From NCBI GenBank assembly GCA_023460055.1, contig JAEWRJ010000120.1, forward strand, positions 1 through 6,737: DNA of 6,737 nt, given 5' to 3'. A program made the translations under genes and the position numbers. Of this stretch, positions 1-6,492 are shown piece after piece; within the stretch, counting starts at the first letter, position 1; the number at the start of each line of letters is the position of its first letter. The DNA comes from Bacillota bacterium (GTDB taxonomy: Bacteria; Bacillota; Clostridia; Christensenellales; Aristaeellaceae). The notes under the pieces are model-generated. The model worked only from the letters and a program-made list of their open reading frames with translations. It searched no databases and was not told the origin of the DNA.

Positions 1-128
1 GGCAGCGGGATAGGGCCGGAGACGCGCGCGCCGGTGCGCTTCGCGGTGTCCACGATGCGCTCGGCGGACTGATCGATCAAGTTGTGTTCGTAAGCCTTGA
101 GCTTGATCCGGATTTTCTGATTGGCCAT
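1..128 (-). CDS. rpsJ: Ribosomal protein S10 (uS10), N-terminal part, cut by the window edge
   Basis: This is the first 42 codons of the small-subunit ribosomal protein S10, which sits in the 30S head and also acts as the antitermination factor NusE. The translation begins MANQKIRIKLKAYEHNLIDQ and continues through SAERIVDTAKRTGARVSGPI to PLP. The KIRIKLKAYEHNLID strand-helix start and the TAKRTGARVSGPIPLP segment are diagnostic of S10; the full protein is usually about 102 residues, so roughly 60% lies beyond position 1. The start is fixed by a GGAGG site at 136-140, seven bases upstream of the ATG at 126-128. In most bacteria rpsJ is the first gene of the large S10 operon (rpsJ-rplC-rplD and onward). 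The promoter and long leader immediately upstream fit that position. Confidence 0.97.
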   Translation of the reverse strand, partial: MANQKIRIKLKAYEHNLIDQSAERIVDTAKRTGARVSGPIPL

Positions 129-337
129 TTGATTTCCTCCTATTAAATCGTTCTCATGGTTCCGGCGTTTGCCCTTTGCCGACGCAAGATGGCTCTTGGC
201 TTTTGCCGGTAATCCTTTTCCGCTTGGTCTGGCGGAAAAGAGCCTGAGTCCGTCGCCCGATTGTTCGGGCTGGTCGGCGATAATTACCCGCCCAAGGCCG
301 GGGCGGCAACCTATCGCGTCATCCCTAAACAGACAGC
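129..337 (-). promoter_or_regulatory. Structured 5' leader of the S10 operon mRNA
   Basis: About 209 nt separate the inferred transcription start (near 337) from the rpsJ ATG, far more than a ribosome-binding site needs. Seen directly, in RNA order: a 6-bp hairpin at 306-288 (CCGCCC/GGGCGG, 7-nt loop); a 6-bp hairpin at 270-255 (GCCCGA/UCGGGC, loop ACAA); a 9-bp hairpin at 240-215 (CUUUUCCGC/GCGGAAAAG, 8-nt loop); and a small GGC-AAAA-GCC hairpin at 207-198. GGCUC (244-240) can pair with GAGCC (195-191), enclosing the last two hairpins as a three-way junction. In Escherichia coli the S10 leader is the target of L4-mediated autogenous control; a similar ribosomal-protein-binding role here is inference. 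I see no hairpin followed by a U-tract, so translational control is as likely as attenuation. Confidence 0.65.
136..140 (-). promoter_or_regulatory. Ribosome-binding site of rpsJ
   Basis: On the minus strand this reads GGAGG, followed by AAATCAA and the ATG at 128. It is a consensus Shine-Dalgarno core with a seven-base spacer. It is the strongest such site in the window and it decides the S10 start. Confidence 0.9.
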
Positions 338-343
338 CTTATG

Positions 344-372
344 ATTATAAGCAGTCAAGCAACTAAATGCAA
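344..372 (-). promoter_or_regulatory. Sigma-A-type promoter of the S10 operon
   Basis: On the minus strand a -35-like TTGCAT (372-367) is followed, after exactly 17 bases, by a perfect TATAAT -10 hexamer (349-344). Transcription would start near the G residues at 338-337. The -35 box keeps only the TTG of TTGACA. Its weakness may be offset by the A-tracts just upstream. This is the only convincing promoter in the window and the obvious source of rpsJ transcription. Confidence 0.75.
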
Positions 373-375
373 GTG

Positions 376-403
376 TTTTTTGCACTATTCCTCATCTTTT
401 TTT
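376..403 (-). promoter_or_regulatory. Phased A-tracts upstream of the rpsJ promoter (UP-element-like)
   Basis: Read on the minus strand, a run of seven A (403-397) and a run of six A (381-376) lie just upstream of the -35 box. Their centres are about 21-22 bases apart, close to two helical turns, so both would bend the DNA or contact RNA polymerase alpha C-terminal domains on the same face. AT-rich UP elements at this position are well known at rRNA and ribosomal-protein promoters. The role here is inferred from position and composition. Confidence 0.45.
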
Positions 404-505
404 GTCACCGGCCGTCTGATTTCCCTGCCTGAGCGCCACATTTGGAGCGCATTGAAATTCATCCGCTGACTACCCATCCGTGTGTATCTCATCGTGCATA
501 AAGCA

Positions 506-531
506 TCCCCCCGCGCACAGACGAGGGGGGA
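506..531 (-). terminator. Weak candidate terminator after the MacB-like gene
   Basis: A 7-bp stem (UCCCCCC at 531-525 paired with GGGGGGA at 512-506) closes a 12-nt loop that can add two inner C-G pairs. It lies 19 bases beyond the stop codon of the MacB-like gene. The bases after the stem (UGCUUUAUGC) are not a proper U-tract, so as an intrinsic terminator it is poor. It may instead be an mRNA 3'-end stabiliser. A second small bulged hairpin, GCG-CU-CCA/UGG-CGC, follows at about 451-432. Confidence 0.35.
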
Positions 532-549
532 CGGGAACGAATGATCAGG

Positions 550-1770
550 TCATTTTTCGCCGAAGAGTCTGCTTTTCCAAAAATAATAGGGACGCAGGAG
601 CAGAATAAAAATCCCCAGGCAGACGACCGTCATCAGCTTGTGCAGGTATTTAAGCCGCAGCAGCTCCGGCGTGCGAAGCGAGAGCAGCCCTGTTTCCTGC
701 CCCCTCAGGAGCCAGAATGTATCGGCGATGTTCTTGGGGTCCACCAGGATGCCCGGCACCCATTCGGGGAAGATATAGACCGGCGCGATAGCCGCCTGCA
801 GGATCAGAACGACGGCAGCCGCGTTGAGCGCGTACATCCCGGCAATAGCCAGCCCCCGCAGGATGAGCTCCGGCAGGATATGGAGGGCATAGCGCGTCTC
901 CATCCGTCTTTTACCGCCTTCAAAGATAGCTCGGGCGGCACGGCCCGACAGCTTCAGCGTGACCGCCGCGATCATCGCGCCCAGAACGCACAGCAGCAGC
1001 CGCAAAGGCAGGCGCGCGCGGTATATTTCCTTGGTCAGGCTGTAGAAGTCGCCCTCACTATGCCAGGCGGACATCGCGCCGCCCAGCGCCGCGTAAGCGC
1101 CGGAGCCCTGCCTGGGTCGCATCACCACGCTGAGCATTTGCGTTTGAATCCCCGCTTTATCAAGCGCCTTCAGCGGAACGGTCACGCAGCTCTCATCCTT
1201 GTCCCCCACGGTTCTGCCTTGTCTGGTGATCCCCACAACCGTAAACTCGGTTCCCGAAATATTTAGCTTTCGCCCGACCGGATTGCCGACCCTAAACAGT
1301 CCGATAGCCAGCTTTTCATCGATCACGGCTAATGGCGCACCCAGCTCGATCTCTTCCAGGTACAGCTGCCTGCCCTCGGCCAGCACGCCGCCGGGATGGA
1401 GTACGCTTCCCCATTGCCCCTCAAGCCGCGCGGTCTGCGGCTGGCTGTCGGGTCCGCCGGCTGACACGGAGGTTCCGGGCGCATAGGCAACCGCGCCCCA
1501 GGCGGTCATCACGCCGCCCAGCTCCTCCATGCGCTTCTCCAGATCAGTCATCATCTCCCAAAGCTCAGTCAGCTTATCCTCACGGGAAGTCTCCACTTCC
1601 CCGGTCTGCCCGTCCCCGGCCCCCTCCGAAGACTGCCCTTGGGCCTCCGCCTTGGGCGAGAGGATGTTGTACTCATATATCTCAGGCACGCCGGACAGGC
1701 TCATCAGGATGATGCCCGCGCACAGCGCCAGCAAAACGATCAGGCTCAGCCTCTTAATTGACATCAACAT
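550..1770 (-). CDS. MacB/FtsX-like ABC-type membrane protein with extracytoplasmic domain, no ATPase
   Basis: This 406-residue protein has the MacB layout: one N-terminal membrane helix (about residues 9-27), a large outside region, and three hydrophobic segments near the C-terminus (about 253-273, 299-330, 378-393). The outside part starts with a low-complexity acidic/Gln/Gly linker (40-62), then a short helical, probably coiled-coil stretch (63-90), then a MacB periplasmic-core-like segment. The clearest signature is around residues 130-183: LAEGR, then GAPLAVIDEKLA, the NPVGRKLNISG turn and TEFTVVGI, followed by a VTVPLKAL strand. MacB/FtsX proteins couple a cytoplasmic ATPase to movements outside the membrane. 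No ATPase domain is fused or adjacent here. The last hydrophobic segments match FtsX-type permeases less clearly than the outside domain does. The start overlaps the upstream adaptor gene by 17 bases; an alternative ATG at 1764 would shorten it by two residues. Substrate unknown. Confidence 0.8.
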   Translation of the reverse strand: MLMSIKRLSLIVLLALCAGIILMSLSGVPEIYEYNILSPKAEAQGQSSEGAGDGQTGEVETSREDKLTELWEMMTDLEKRMEELGGVMTAWGAVAYAPGTSVSAGGPDSQPQTARLEGQWGSVLHPGGVLAEGRQLYLEEIELGAPLAVIDEKLAIGLFRVGNPVGRKLNISGTEFTVVGITRQGRTVGDKDESCVTVPLKALDKAGIQTQMLSVVMRPRQGSGAYAALGGAMSAWHSEGDFYSLTKEIYRARLPLRLLLCVLGAMIAAVTLKLSGRAARAIFEGGKRRMETRYALHILPELILRGLAIAGMYALNAAAVVLILQAAIAPVYIFPEWVPGILVDPKNIADTFWLLRGQETGLLSLRTPELLRLKYLHKLMTVVCLGIFILLLRPYYFWKSRLFGEK

Positions 1771-3199
1771 ATTCCATCACCGCCTGGCCTTCTGACAAAG
1801 TTCTGTCCTCTCTGTCAGCAATTTCAACACTGCTCAGGTCATCCTCGACAGCCGCCAGCCTGGCGGAGGTTTCAATCACCGTGACTTCCCGCTTCTTGAC
1901 CGTATATGTGCTGTTTCCAAGTATTCCGTCCCGGTCTTGATTTATGACATACACATAATACCTGTTATCCCCTCCATCTCGCAGCGCGGTCAAAGGCAGC
2001 AGCGTCGCGGTCTTGGGGGATTTGTAGAGGATGTTGACCGAGGGTTTCTCGCTCATCAGCCTGCTCAGGCCGCCCAAGGCCGATATATTATTTTCATCCA
2101 GCTCGATGGTCGCGTACGTCTTGCCGTCCGCGTCCTCTTCCACGCCGCTGATCGTCATCTCGCGCTCAGCACCCATTACCCGGGCCTTCATCCCCTTGCT
2201 GACGGATTCTTTTTTGGATATGTCAGTGATGTCACAGCGCAGCACAGGCATTTCTCCCGGCGCGCTGAGCGCGTAGGCCGGCTTGCTGCCGTCATACCTG
2301 TCTCCCGCCTTCAGATTAACCTCAGTCAGCCATCCTTCCCTGTCCGCCCTGATGGTTTGGAGCCGCAGTTTCAGCTTTTCCAGTTCCAGCATCTCATCCA
2401 GATAACTATGGATCTCTTCATTCATCCCGTCGATTTTCTTGATATAATCAAACACATCTCCCGACACCTTGGGCGCGGGTCTCCTGTTTCCTGTATAAAA
2501 GCTTTTGAACAGCGCAGAGGCTTCATCCTTCTTCATCATCGCGTCGCGGGCTTCCCGCATGGCATCATACATGTTTTCTTCCAGGTCTGCCGCCCCGCCG
2601 CGGCCGGCTTCCTCCCTATACTGCTGCCCGGCTTGAACCGCCTTCGTATCCTCTGCCATCCCGGCGGGGAACAGCTTCCACTCATTGATGTTATCAGACA
2701 GCTCATGCCCGGCAGCAATCGCTGCCGCCTTGGCTTTGAACAGCTTGTCCCAATACTCATCCGTCGCCTTCACCATGGCATTGTAATAATCGTTCTGCTC
2801 GCTTGTCTGCAGAATGCGCAGGCTGCCGGCTACAGTCTCCGTACGTTCGCGCACCTTCTTCTCATACGCCAAGCGCAGTTCCTTTAGCTTTTCATCAAAG
2901 TCGGGAACAGATGCCGTCAAGAGGACATCTCCCGCCTTGATCAGATAGCCAGGCCTCGCCATCACCTTGTCAACAACCAGATTCAGCCTTCCCGCTCCCT
3001 TGATGGTAAAAGGTTCGCTATTTGAAAAGCGGATCTCGCCCGGCACGCTGATGGTGTCATCCAGCTTGCCGCGCGTGGCCGTTATGATCTGTACCTTGGC
3101 AGTGCCCGCGGTTTGTACTGTGCGCGCGAAGAACAGGCCGGCCAGCAGAACGCAGGTCAGCAGCAGAAAGCCCTTCTTCGTATTGCTTCTCAAGTTCAT
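1754..3199 (-). CDS. HlyD/RND-type membrane-fusion (periplasmic adaptor-like) protein, copy 2
   Basis: This 481-residue protein has an N-terminal signal-anchor helix (about residues 9-26) and otherwise lies outside the membrane. The two halves of a biotinyl-lipoyl-like domain are visible: AGRLNLVVDKVMARPGYLIK with AGDVLL at 69-94, and EGWLTEVNLKAGD at 288-300. Between them is a long charged, helical region (about 100-285) expected to form the adaptor hairpin. A beta-barrel-like part (318-395) follows, then a membrane-proximal-type segment (400-478) with LLPLTALRDGGDNRYYVYVI and a closing DRTLSEGQAVMEY, the usual ending of RND adaptor subunits. Such proteins link an inner-membrane transporter to outer components in diderms, or assist MacB-type ABC systems in monoderms. 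The gene overlaps the upstream paralogue by ATGA (3196-3199) and the downstream MacB-like gene by 17 bases, so translation is probably coupled. It carries about 27 extra residues in the helical region compared with copy 1. Confidence 0.85.
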   Translation of the reverse strand: MNLRSNTKKGFLLLTCVLLAGLFFARTVQTAGTAKVQIITATRGKLDDTISVPGEIRFSNSEPFTIKGAGRLNLVVDKVMARPGYLIKAGDVLLTASVPDFDEKLKELRLAYEKKVRERTETVAGSLRILQTSEQNDYYNAMVKATDEYWDKLFKAKAAAIAAGHELSDNINEWKLFPAGMAEDTKAVQAGQQYREEAGRGGAADLEENMYDAMREARDAMMKKDEASALFKSFYTGNRRPAPKVSGDVFDYIKKIDGMNEEIHSYLDEMLELEKLKLRLQTIRADREGWLTEVNLKAGDRYDGSKPAYALSAPGEMPVLRCDITDISKKESVSKGMKARVMGAEREMTISGVEEDADGKTYATIELDENNISALGGLSRLMSEKPSVNILYKSPKTATLLPLTALRDGGDNRYYVYVINQDRDGILGNSTYTVKKREVTVIETSARLAAVEDDLSSVEIADREDRTLSEGQAVMEYVDVN

Positions 3200-4581
3200 T
3201 GCGCGTACCCCGCTTCATCCGCCACGACAATCACACGCTGGCCATCCCGGAGGGCTTTGTTTTCTTTATAGGCGATTTTCAAACCGTCCAGATCCCCTTC
3301 CTCGGCTTCGACGGCAACCAGCTGATCAGAGGTTTCCAGCACATTCACATCCAACCTCTTTAATATATAGGGGCTTATATCGAGCGCGCCTGCCCCCTTT
3401 TCCTCTATCACATAGACGAAATACTTTTTATCTGCGTCGCTGCGAAGCGCGCCGGCGGGCAGCAGCGCAGCCGTTTGTTCCGACACATACCGGATATCCG
3501 CTGCCTGCTTCTTCTCCATCAACCGGGCCAGGCTGCCCAGGGAGGAGATGACAGCCTCATCCAGCTTCATAACAGCATATGTTTTACCGTTTCCCGCGGT
3601 CTGCACCTCGCCGATCACCAGATCGGTCTCGCTGCCGCGCAGGCGTACCGTCATACCTTCTACGATCCGATTGCTCTTCACAAGCTCAGTGATATCGCAG
3701 CGGATGAAGGGATCTGTTCCGGGAGCGCTGAGGGAATAGGCAGGCTTGCTGCCGTTGTAGACATCGCCTTTTTTTAAGGAAAGCTCCGTCAGCCATCCAT
3801 CCCTTCCGGTCTTAATGCTTTCCAGCGCCAGCTTCTGCTTTTCCAGCGCCAGCATCTGGTCCAGCAGTTCATAAGCCTTCTCCCGCTCCTCATCAATGGC
3901 CTTGATCAAACCGAAGGTACCGTCAGGCGTACGGGCCGCGGGCGGGTCCTGGGATGTATAGATACGTTTCAACAGGTCCGCTGCCTCATCCATGCCCTTC
4001 TTTGCTTCCAAAGCCTCCTGCATGGCGGCATTTACCTCGTCCGGCGCTTCAGCGTCAGCCCACGCGCCGATATCTCCGGGGAGTTCAAAATCGGCGGCCG
4101 TGGCGGCCAGTTTTGCCCCGAGCAGTTTGTCCCAGTACATATCAGCCGCCCTGAGCATGGCATTGTAATAGTTGTTATGCTCGCTGGTTTCGGGAAAACG
4201 CTTGCTGCCCGCCACCGCGTCCGCGTACTTGCGCGCCTGCTGGGAATAGCTGTCCCACAGCTTCGCCAGCTCCTCCTCATATCCCGGGACGGACGTGGTG
4301 AACAGGATGTCCCCCGCCTTGATCCGGCTGCCGGGGATCGCCACAACCTCTTCAATCAGAAGATTCAGCTTGCCTGCTTCAGTGATGGTGAAGGCCTCGC
4401 TTTGCGGGAAAAATACCTCCGCCTCTGCGCTGAGGGCATCTTCCAGCCTTCCCCGCCCAAGGGAAACCGGCCGCACCTCAGCCGCGGACAGGCTCCTGAC
4501 CGCTCGCGCCGCTAAGAATCCGGCCAGTAAAGTGGATGTCAGGACCAAAATGCCAACCAGTATCTTCTTTCTCATGCTCAT
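3196..4581 (-). CDS. HlyD/RND-type membrane-fusion (periplasmic adaptor-like) protein, copy 1
   Basis: This 461-residue protein is a clear paralogue of the next gene. It has a signal-anchor helix (about residues 6-26), a first lipoyl-like half (AGKLNLLIEEVVAIPGSRIK, 69-88, then AGDILF), a charged helical region (100-258), a second lipoyl half (DGWLTELSLKKGD, 261-273), a beta-barrel-like part and a C-terminal adaptor-type domain (373-453: LLPAGALRSDADKKYFVYVI, ending ALRDGQRVIVV). The two paralogues align without gaps from the N-terminus to about residue 165. In the 48-residue stretch from 61 to 108, I count 27 identities by eye. Shared landmarks include SEPF/SEAF-TI, the NDYYNAM/NNYYNAM motif with YWDKL, and GSKPAY with LSAPG. 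The gene begins 10 bases after the MalG-like permease, with only a weak GTGAGCGG-like ribosome site; an in-frame ATG at 4575 is an alternative start. Its place directly behind importer permeases is unusual for an adaptor. Confidence 0.85.
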   Translation of the reverse strand: MSMRKKILVGILVLTSTLLAGFLAARAVRSLSAAEVRPVSLGRGRLEDALSAEAEVFFPQSEAFTITEAGKLNLLIEEVVAIPGSRIKAGDILFTTSVPGYEEELAKLWDSYSQQARKYADAVAGSKRFPETSEHNNYYNAMLRAADMYWDKLLGAKLAATAADFELPGDIGAWADAEAPDEVNAAMQEALEAKKGMDEAADLLKRIYTSQDPPAARTPDGTFGLIKAIDEEREKAYELLDQMLALEKQKLALESIKTGRDGWLTELSLKKGDVYNGSKPAYSLSAPGTDPFIRCDITELVKSNRIVEGMTVRLRGSETDLVIGEVQTAGNGKTYAVMKLDEAVISSLGSLARLMEKKQAADIRYVSEQTAALLPAGALRSDADKKYFVYVIEEKGAGALDISPYILKRLDVNVLETSDQLVAVEAEEGDLDGLKIAYKENKALRDGQRVIVVADEAGYAQ

Positions 4582-4591
4582 CGCGCGCCGC

Positions 4592-5482
4592 TCACTTCAT
4601 ATCGCTCAGCTGAATGCCCAGCAGGATGTCTTCCTGAAAATAGGTATAGATCAGCAGCGCCGGTAGTATATACAGCGCCGCCCCCGCGAAGGCAATGCCC
4701 TGCTCGCCGGTCGACAGCTGGTTGAACATAACAGAAAGCGGCATCGCCCCCTGATCATTGCTCAGGTAGATCAGCGGCTGCTCCACCATGTTCCAGCTGT
4801 CGGCAAAGCTCAGCGCGGCAGCCGCGCCCAGAATAGGCTTTGAAATCGGAAGGACCATGTGCGCGAAACAGCGCCATGTCCCGGCCCCGTCCATCATCGC
4901 CGCCTCAAACATATCCGCGGGGATACCCACCATGTACTGGCGGATCAAGAAAATATACAGCGGCGAAAAGATCATCGGCAAGATCACGGCCCACTGCGTA
5001 TTCATAAGCCCCAGGGCGCGCATGGTCAGTACGCTGGGGGCCATCGTCACCTGGAAGGGCAGCAGCATCAGCATCAGCACCATGAAAAACAGCGCATCCC
5101 GTCCCCTGAACCTGAAGCGGCTCAGCGCGTAAGAGAGCATGGGGATCACCAGCGCCTGCCCCAGCAGGATGGCCAGCGTATAATAGGCCGAGTTGAAAAA
5201 CAAGGTCAGGTACAAAGGCTTTTCAAGCAGCAGGGCATAGTATTGCCGAAGGGACGCGACAGACGGCGACAGCAGGATATCCATCCACTGATCCTGCGCG
5301 TAGCTGTTGCGCGTATCAAGATAGGCCTTCATCTCAGTCGTCGGGAAGAAGCTGTATAAAAATGTCAGCACGATCGGCGCGAGCAGCAGCGCGCACACGA
5401 TGATCAATACAGCGTAGCTGATGATACGGCCTGAGCGCAAGGGTCTGCGGTGATGCCTGTGAACGGCCTCCTTACCTGTCAT
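4592..5482 (-). CDS. Carbohydrate ABC transporter permease, MalG/UgpE type
   Basis: This 296-residue integral membrane protein is one of the two permeases of a type I ABC importer, probably for a sugar or oligosaccharide. Six membrane segments can be traced (about 20-42, 95-118, 128-149, 162-182, 215-235, 263-281). The EAA loop that docks onto the ATPase is at 192-216: FEAAMMDGAGTWRCFAHMVL followed by PISKP, with the canonical EAA, DGAG and PxxxP positions intact. The ending ILLGIQLSDMK corresponds to the conserved G-x-x-x-G/S-x-x-K tail of MalG-type permeases. The length is typical of the family. Its start overlaps the MalF-like gene by 11 bases, and a G-rich GTGAGGGG stretch lies just ahead of the ATG. 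The substrate cannot be told from the sequence. Confidence 0.93.
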   Translation of the reverse strand: MTGKEAVHRHHRRPLRSGRIISYAVLIIVCALLLAPIVLTFLYSFFPTTEMKAYLDTRNSYAQDQWMDILLSPSVASLRQYYALLLEKPLYLTLFFNSAYYTLAILLGQALVIPMLSYALSRFRFRGRDALFFMVLMLMLLPFQVTMAPSVLTMRALGLMNTQWAVILPMIFSPLYIFLIRQYMVGIPADMFEAAMMDGAGTWRCFAHMVLPISKPILGAAAALSFADSWNMVEQPLIYLSNDQGAMPLSVMFNQLSTGEQGIAFAGAALYILPALLIYTYFQEDILLGIQLSDMK

Positions 5483-6323
5483 TGCCCCTCACCCCCCTGC
5501 TCAAGTACAGCATGCCAAACAGCACAAACACGATCAGGGCGAAGCTGTAGGCGGCCGTTGTCACGTTCTGATAATCCAGCTTGGCGAACTGGTTGTTCAT
5601 ATAGTGCTGCAGCGTATACACCGCGTCGCGCGGATAAGCGCCGCCGATAAAGTAGACTTCCTTGAATATCTTAAAGGCGTTCACCCAGGCCATCACGAAG
5701 ACCAGAAAGGCTGTCGGCAGGATCATCGGCAGGGTGATCTTCATCTCCTGCTGCACCACGCCGGCGCCCTCCAGCCTGGCAAACTCATACAAAGCGTCCG
5801 GCACCGAAGACAGCGCCGCCGAAAACAGCACAATGGAAAAGCCCAGGTTCTTCCATATGTACAAAAGCACGACCGGCACGCGCAGGGCCTCTGATTCCAG
5901 CCACAGCACCCGCTCAAAGCCGAGCGCCGCGGCAACGCGGTTGACCGGGCCGCCGTAATCAAACAAAATCTGCCAGACGATCAGCAGCGCCGCGCTGGGC
6001 ACCAGATAGGGCATCAGCAGCAGGTTGCGGAAACCGACAGACTTTTCCTTCAGTGCCCGCAGCATGACCGCCAGCACAAAGGAGAACACAAAGATGAGCG
6101 GAGCGGAGATCAGGCTCAATTCCAGCGAGTTCTTCAGCCCCAGGCGGAACACCTCGTTATCCCACACCCTCTGATAGTTGTCAAACCAGACGATGCGGTT
6201 TGCGATCGTGCCGTCTGTCATGCTGAAATAGATACCGCCTAAAAACGGCACGACGTAAAACAGCATCAGTCCCAGCAGCCCCGGCAGCAGAAAGAGCCAC
6301 AGGCTCTTCTTCTTATAAAACAT
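5472..6323 (-). CDS. Carbohydrate ABC transporter permease, MalF/UgpA type
   Basis: This 283-residue membrane protein is the partner permease. The N-terminus has the family's LWLFLLPGLLGLMLFYVVPF pattern (residues 8-27), followed by the short outside segment with WFDNYQRVW. Six helices can be placed (about 8-29, 66-88, 103-121, 147-170, 201-222, 256-274). The EAA loop is at 179-204: YEFARLEGAGVVQQEMKITL followed by PMILPT, with the invariant glycine of EGAG present. The second EAA alanine is replaced (EFA in place of EAA), a common variation in UgpA-type proteins. The gene starts behind a good AAGGAG site (6329-6334) with a five-base spacer. It lies 169 bases after the binding-protein stop codon and pairs with the overlapping MalG-type gene. 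Confidence 0.93.
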   Translation of the reverse strand: MFYKKKSLWLFLLPGLLGLMLFYVVPFLGGIYFSMTDGTIANRIVWFDNYQRVWDNEVFRLGLKNSLELSLISAPLIFVFSFVLAVMLRALKEKSVGFRNLLLMPYLVPSAALLIVWQILFDYGGPVNRVAAALGFERVLWLESEALRVPVVLLYIWKNLGFSIVLFSAALSSVPDALYEFARLEGAGVVQQEMKITLPMILPTAFLVFVMAWVNAFKIFKEVYFIGGAYPRDAVYTLQHYMNNQFAKLDYQNVTTAAYSFALIVFVLFGMLYLSRGVRGNDR

Positions 6324-6328
6324 CGCCG

Positions 6329-6334
6329 CTCCTT
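6329..6334 (-). promoter_or_regulatory. Ribosome-binding site of the MalF-type permease
   Basis: AAGGAG on the minus strand, five bases before the ATG at 6323. It fixes the start of the permease and shows that the gene is translated independently of the distant upstream binding-protein gene, unlike the overlapping genes downstream. Confidence 0.85.
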
Positions 6335-6426
6335 CACAAACTAATGAATGACATGTTCATACTACTCCATTTCTTTAGTTGCATCAAGGCAATACACCGC
6401 CATCAATTGTAACAAAATTGGCGTAT

Positions 6427-6466
6427 GCGCGGGGCGCGAAAGCCCGATGGCTCCCGCGCCCCGCGC
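6427..6466 (-). repeat. Perfect 12-bp inverted repeat: intercistronic hairpin between binding protein and permease
   Basis: The arms at 6427-6438 and 6455-6466 are perfectly complementary and almost pure G/C (GCGCGGGGCGCG/CGCGCCCCGCGC). The 16-base loop holds a further 4-bp stem (AGCC/GGCU), so the RNA would form a very stable rod. It begins 26 bases after the binding-protein stop codon. A U-rich stretch (AAUUUUGUU) follows about seven bases beyond the stem, too far for a standard intrinsic terminator. A partial terminator or a 3'-end barrier to exonucleases that favours binding-protein mRNA over permease mRNA is the likely role, as known for the malE-malF intergenic structure of E. coli. The structure is seen; the role is inference. 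Confidence 0.7.
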
Positions 6467-6492
6467 CGTATCCGCCGTATTTAAGTTTGTAT

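Noticed and set aside
169..366. Plus-strand small open frame over the S10 leader and promoter
   Set aside because: The stretch is fully explained by minus-strand hairpins, the -10 box and the leader. There is no ribosome-binding site and the product is not recognisable.
376..381. Intrinsic terminator reading on the plus strand (hairpin near a T-run)
   Set aside because: The AGTG/CACT stem is only 4 bp, the T-run is in its loop, and no plus-strand gene exists for it to terminate.
541..1266. Plus-strand open frame of 241 codons
   Set aside because: It lies antisense to the MacB-like gene, which has clear domain signatures and membrane helices. The plus-strand product is Gln/Arg/His-rich with no recognisable motif.
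1937..2887. Plus-strand open frame of 316 codons
   Set aside because: It is entirely antisense to adaptor copy 2. The His/Arg/Phe-rich product has no domain pattern and the frame has no ribosome-binding site; it fits a GC-driven shadow.
4859..5359. Plus-strand open frame of 166 codons
   Set aside because: It is antisense to the MalG-type permease, which has intact EAA motifs. The product is a low-complexity His/Gln/Arg string.
6361..6426. Internal promoter or catabolite-repression operator in front of the MalF-type permease
   Set aside because: TTGTTA and TTGATG occur on the minus strand but no acceptable -10 follows at the right spacing, and I found no sequence matching a CcpA cre site. 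A small CAATT/AATTG inverted repeat is the only structure there.
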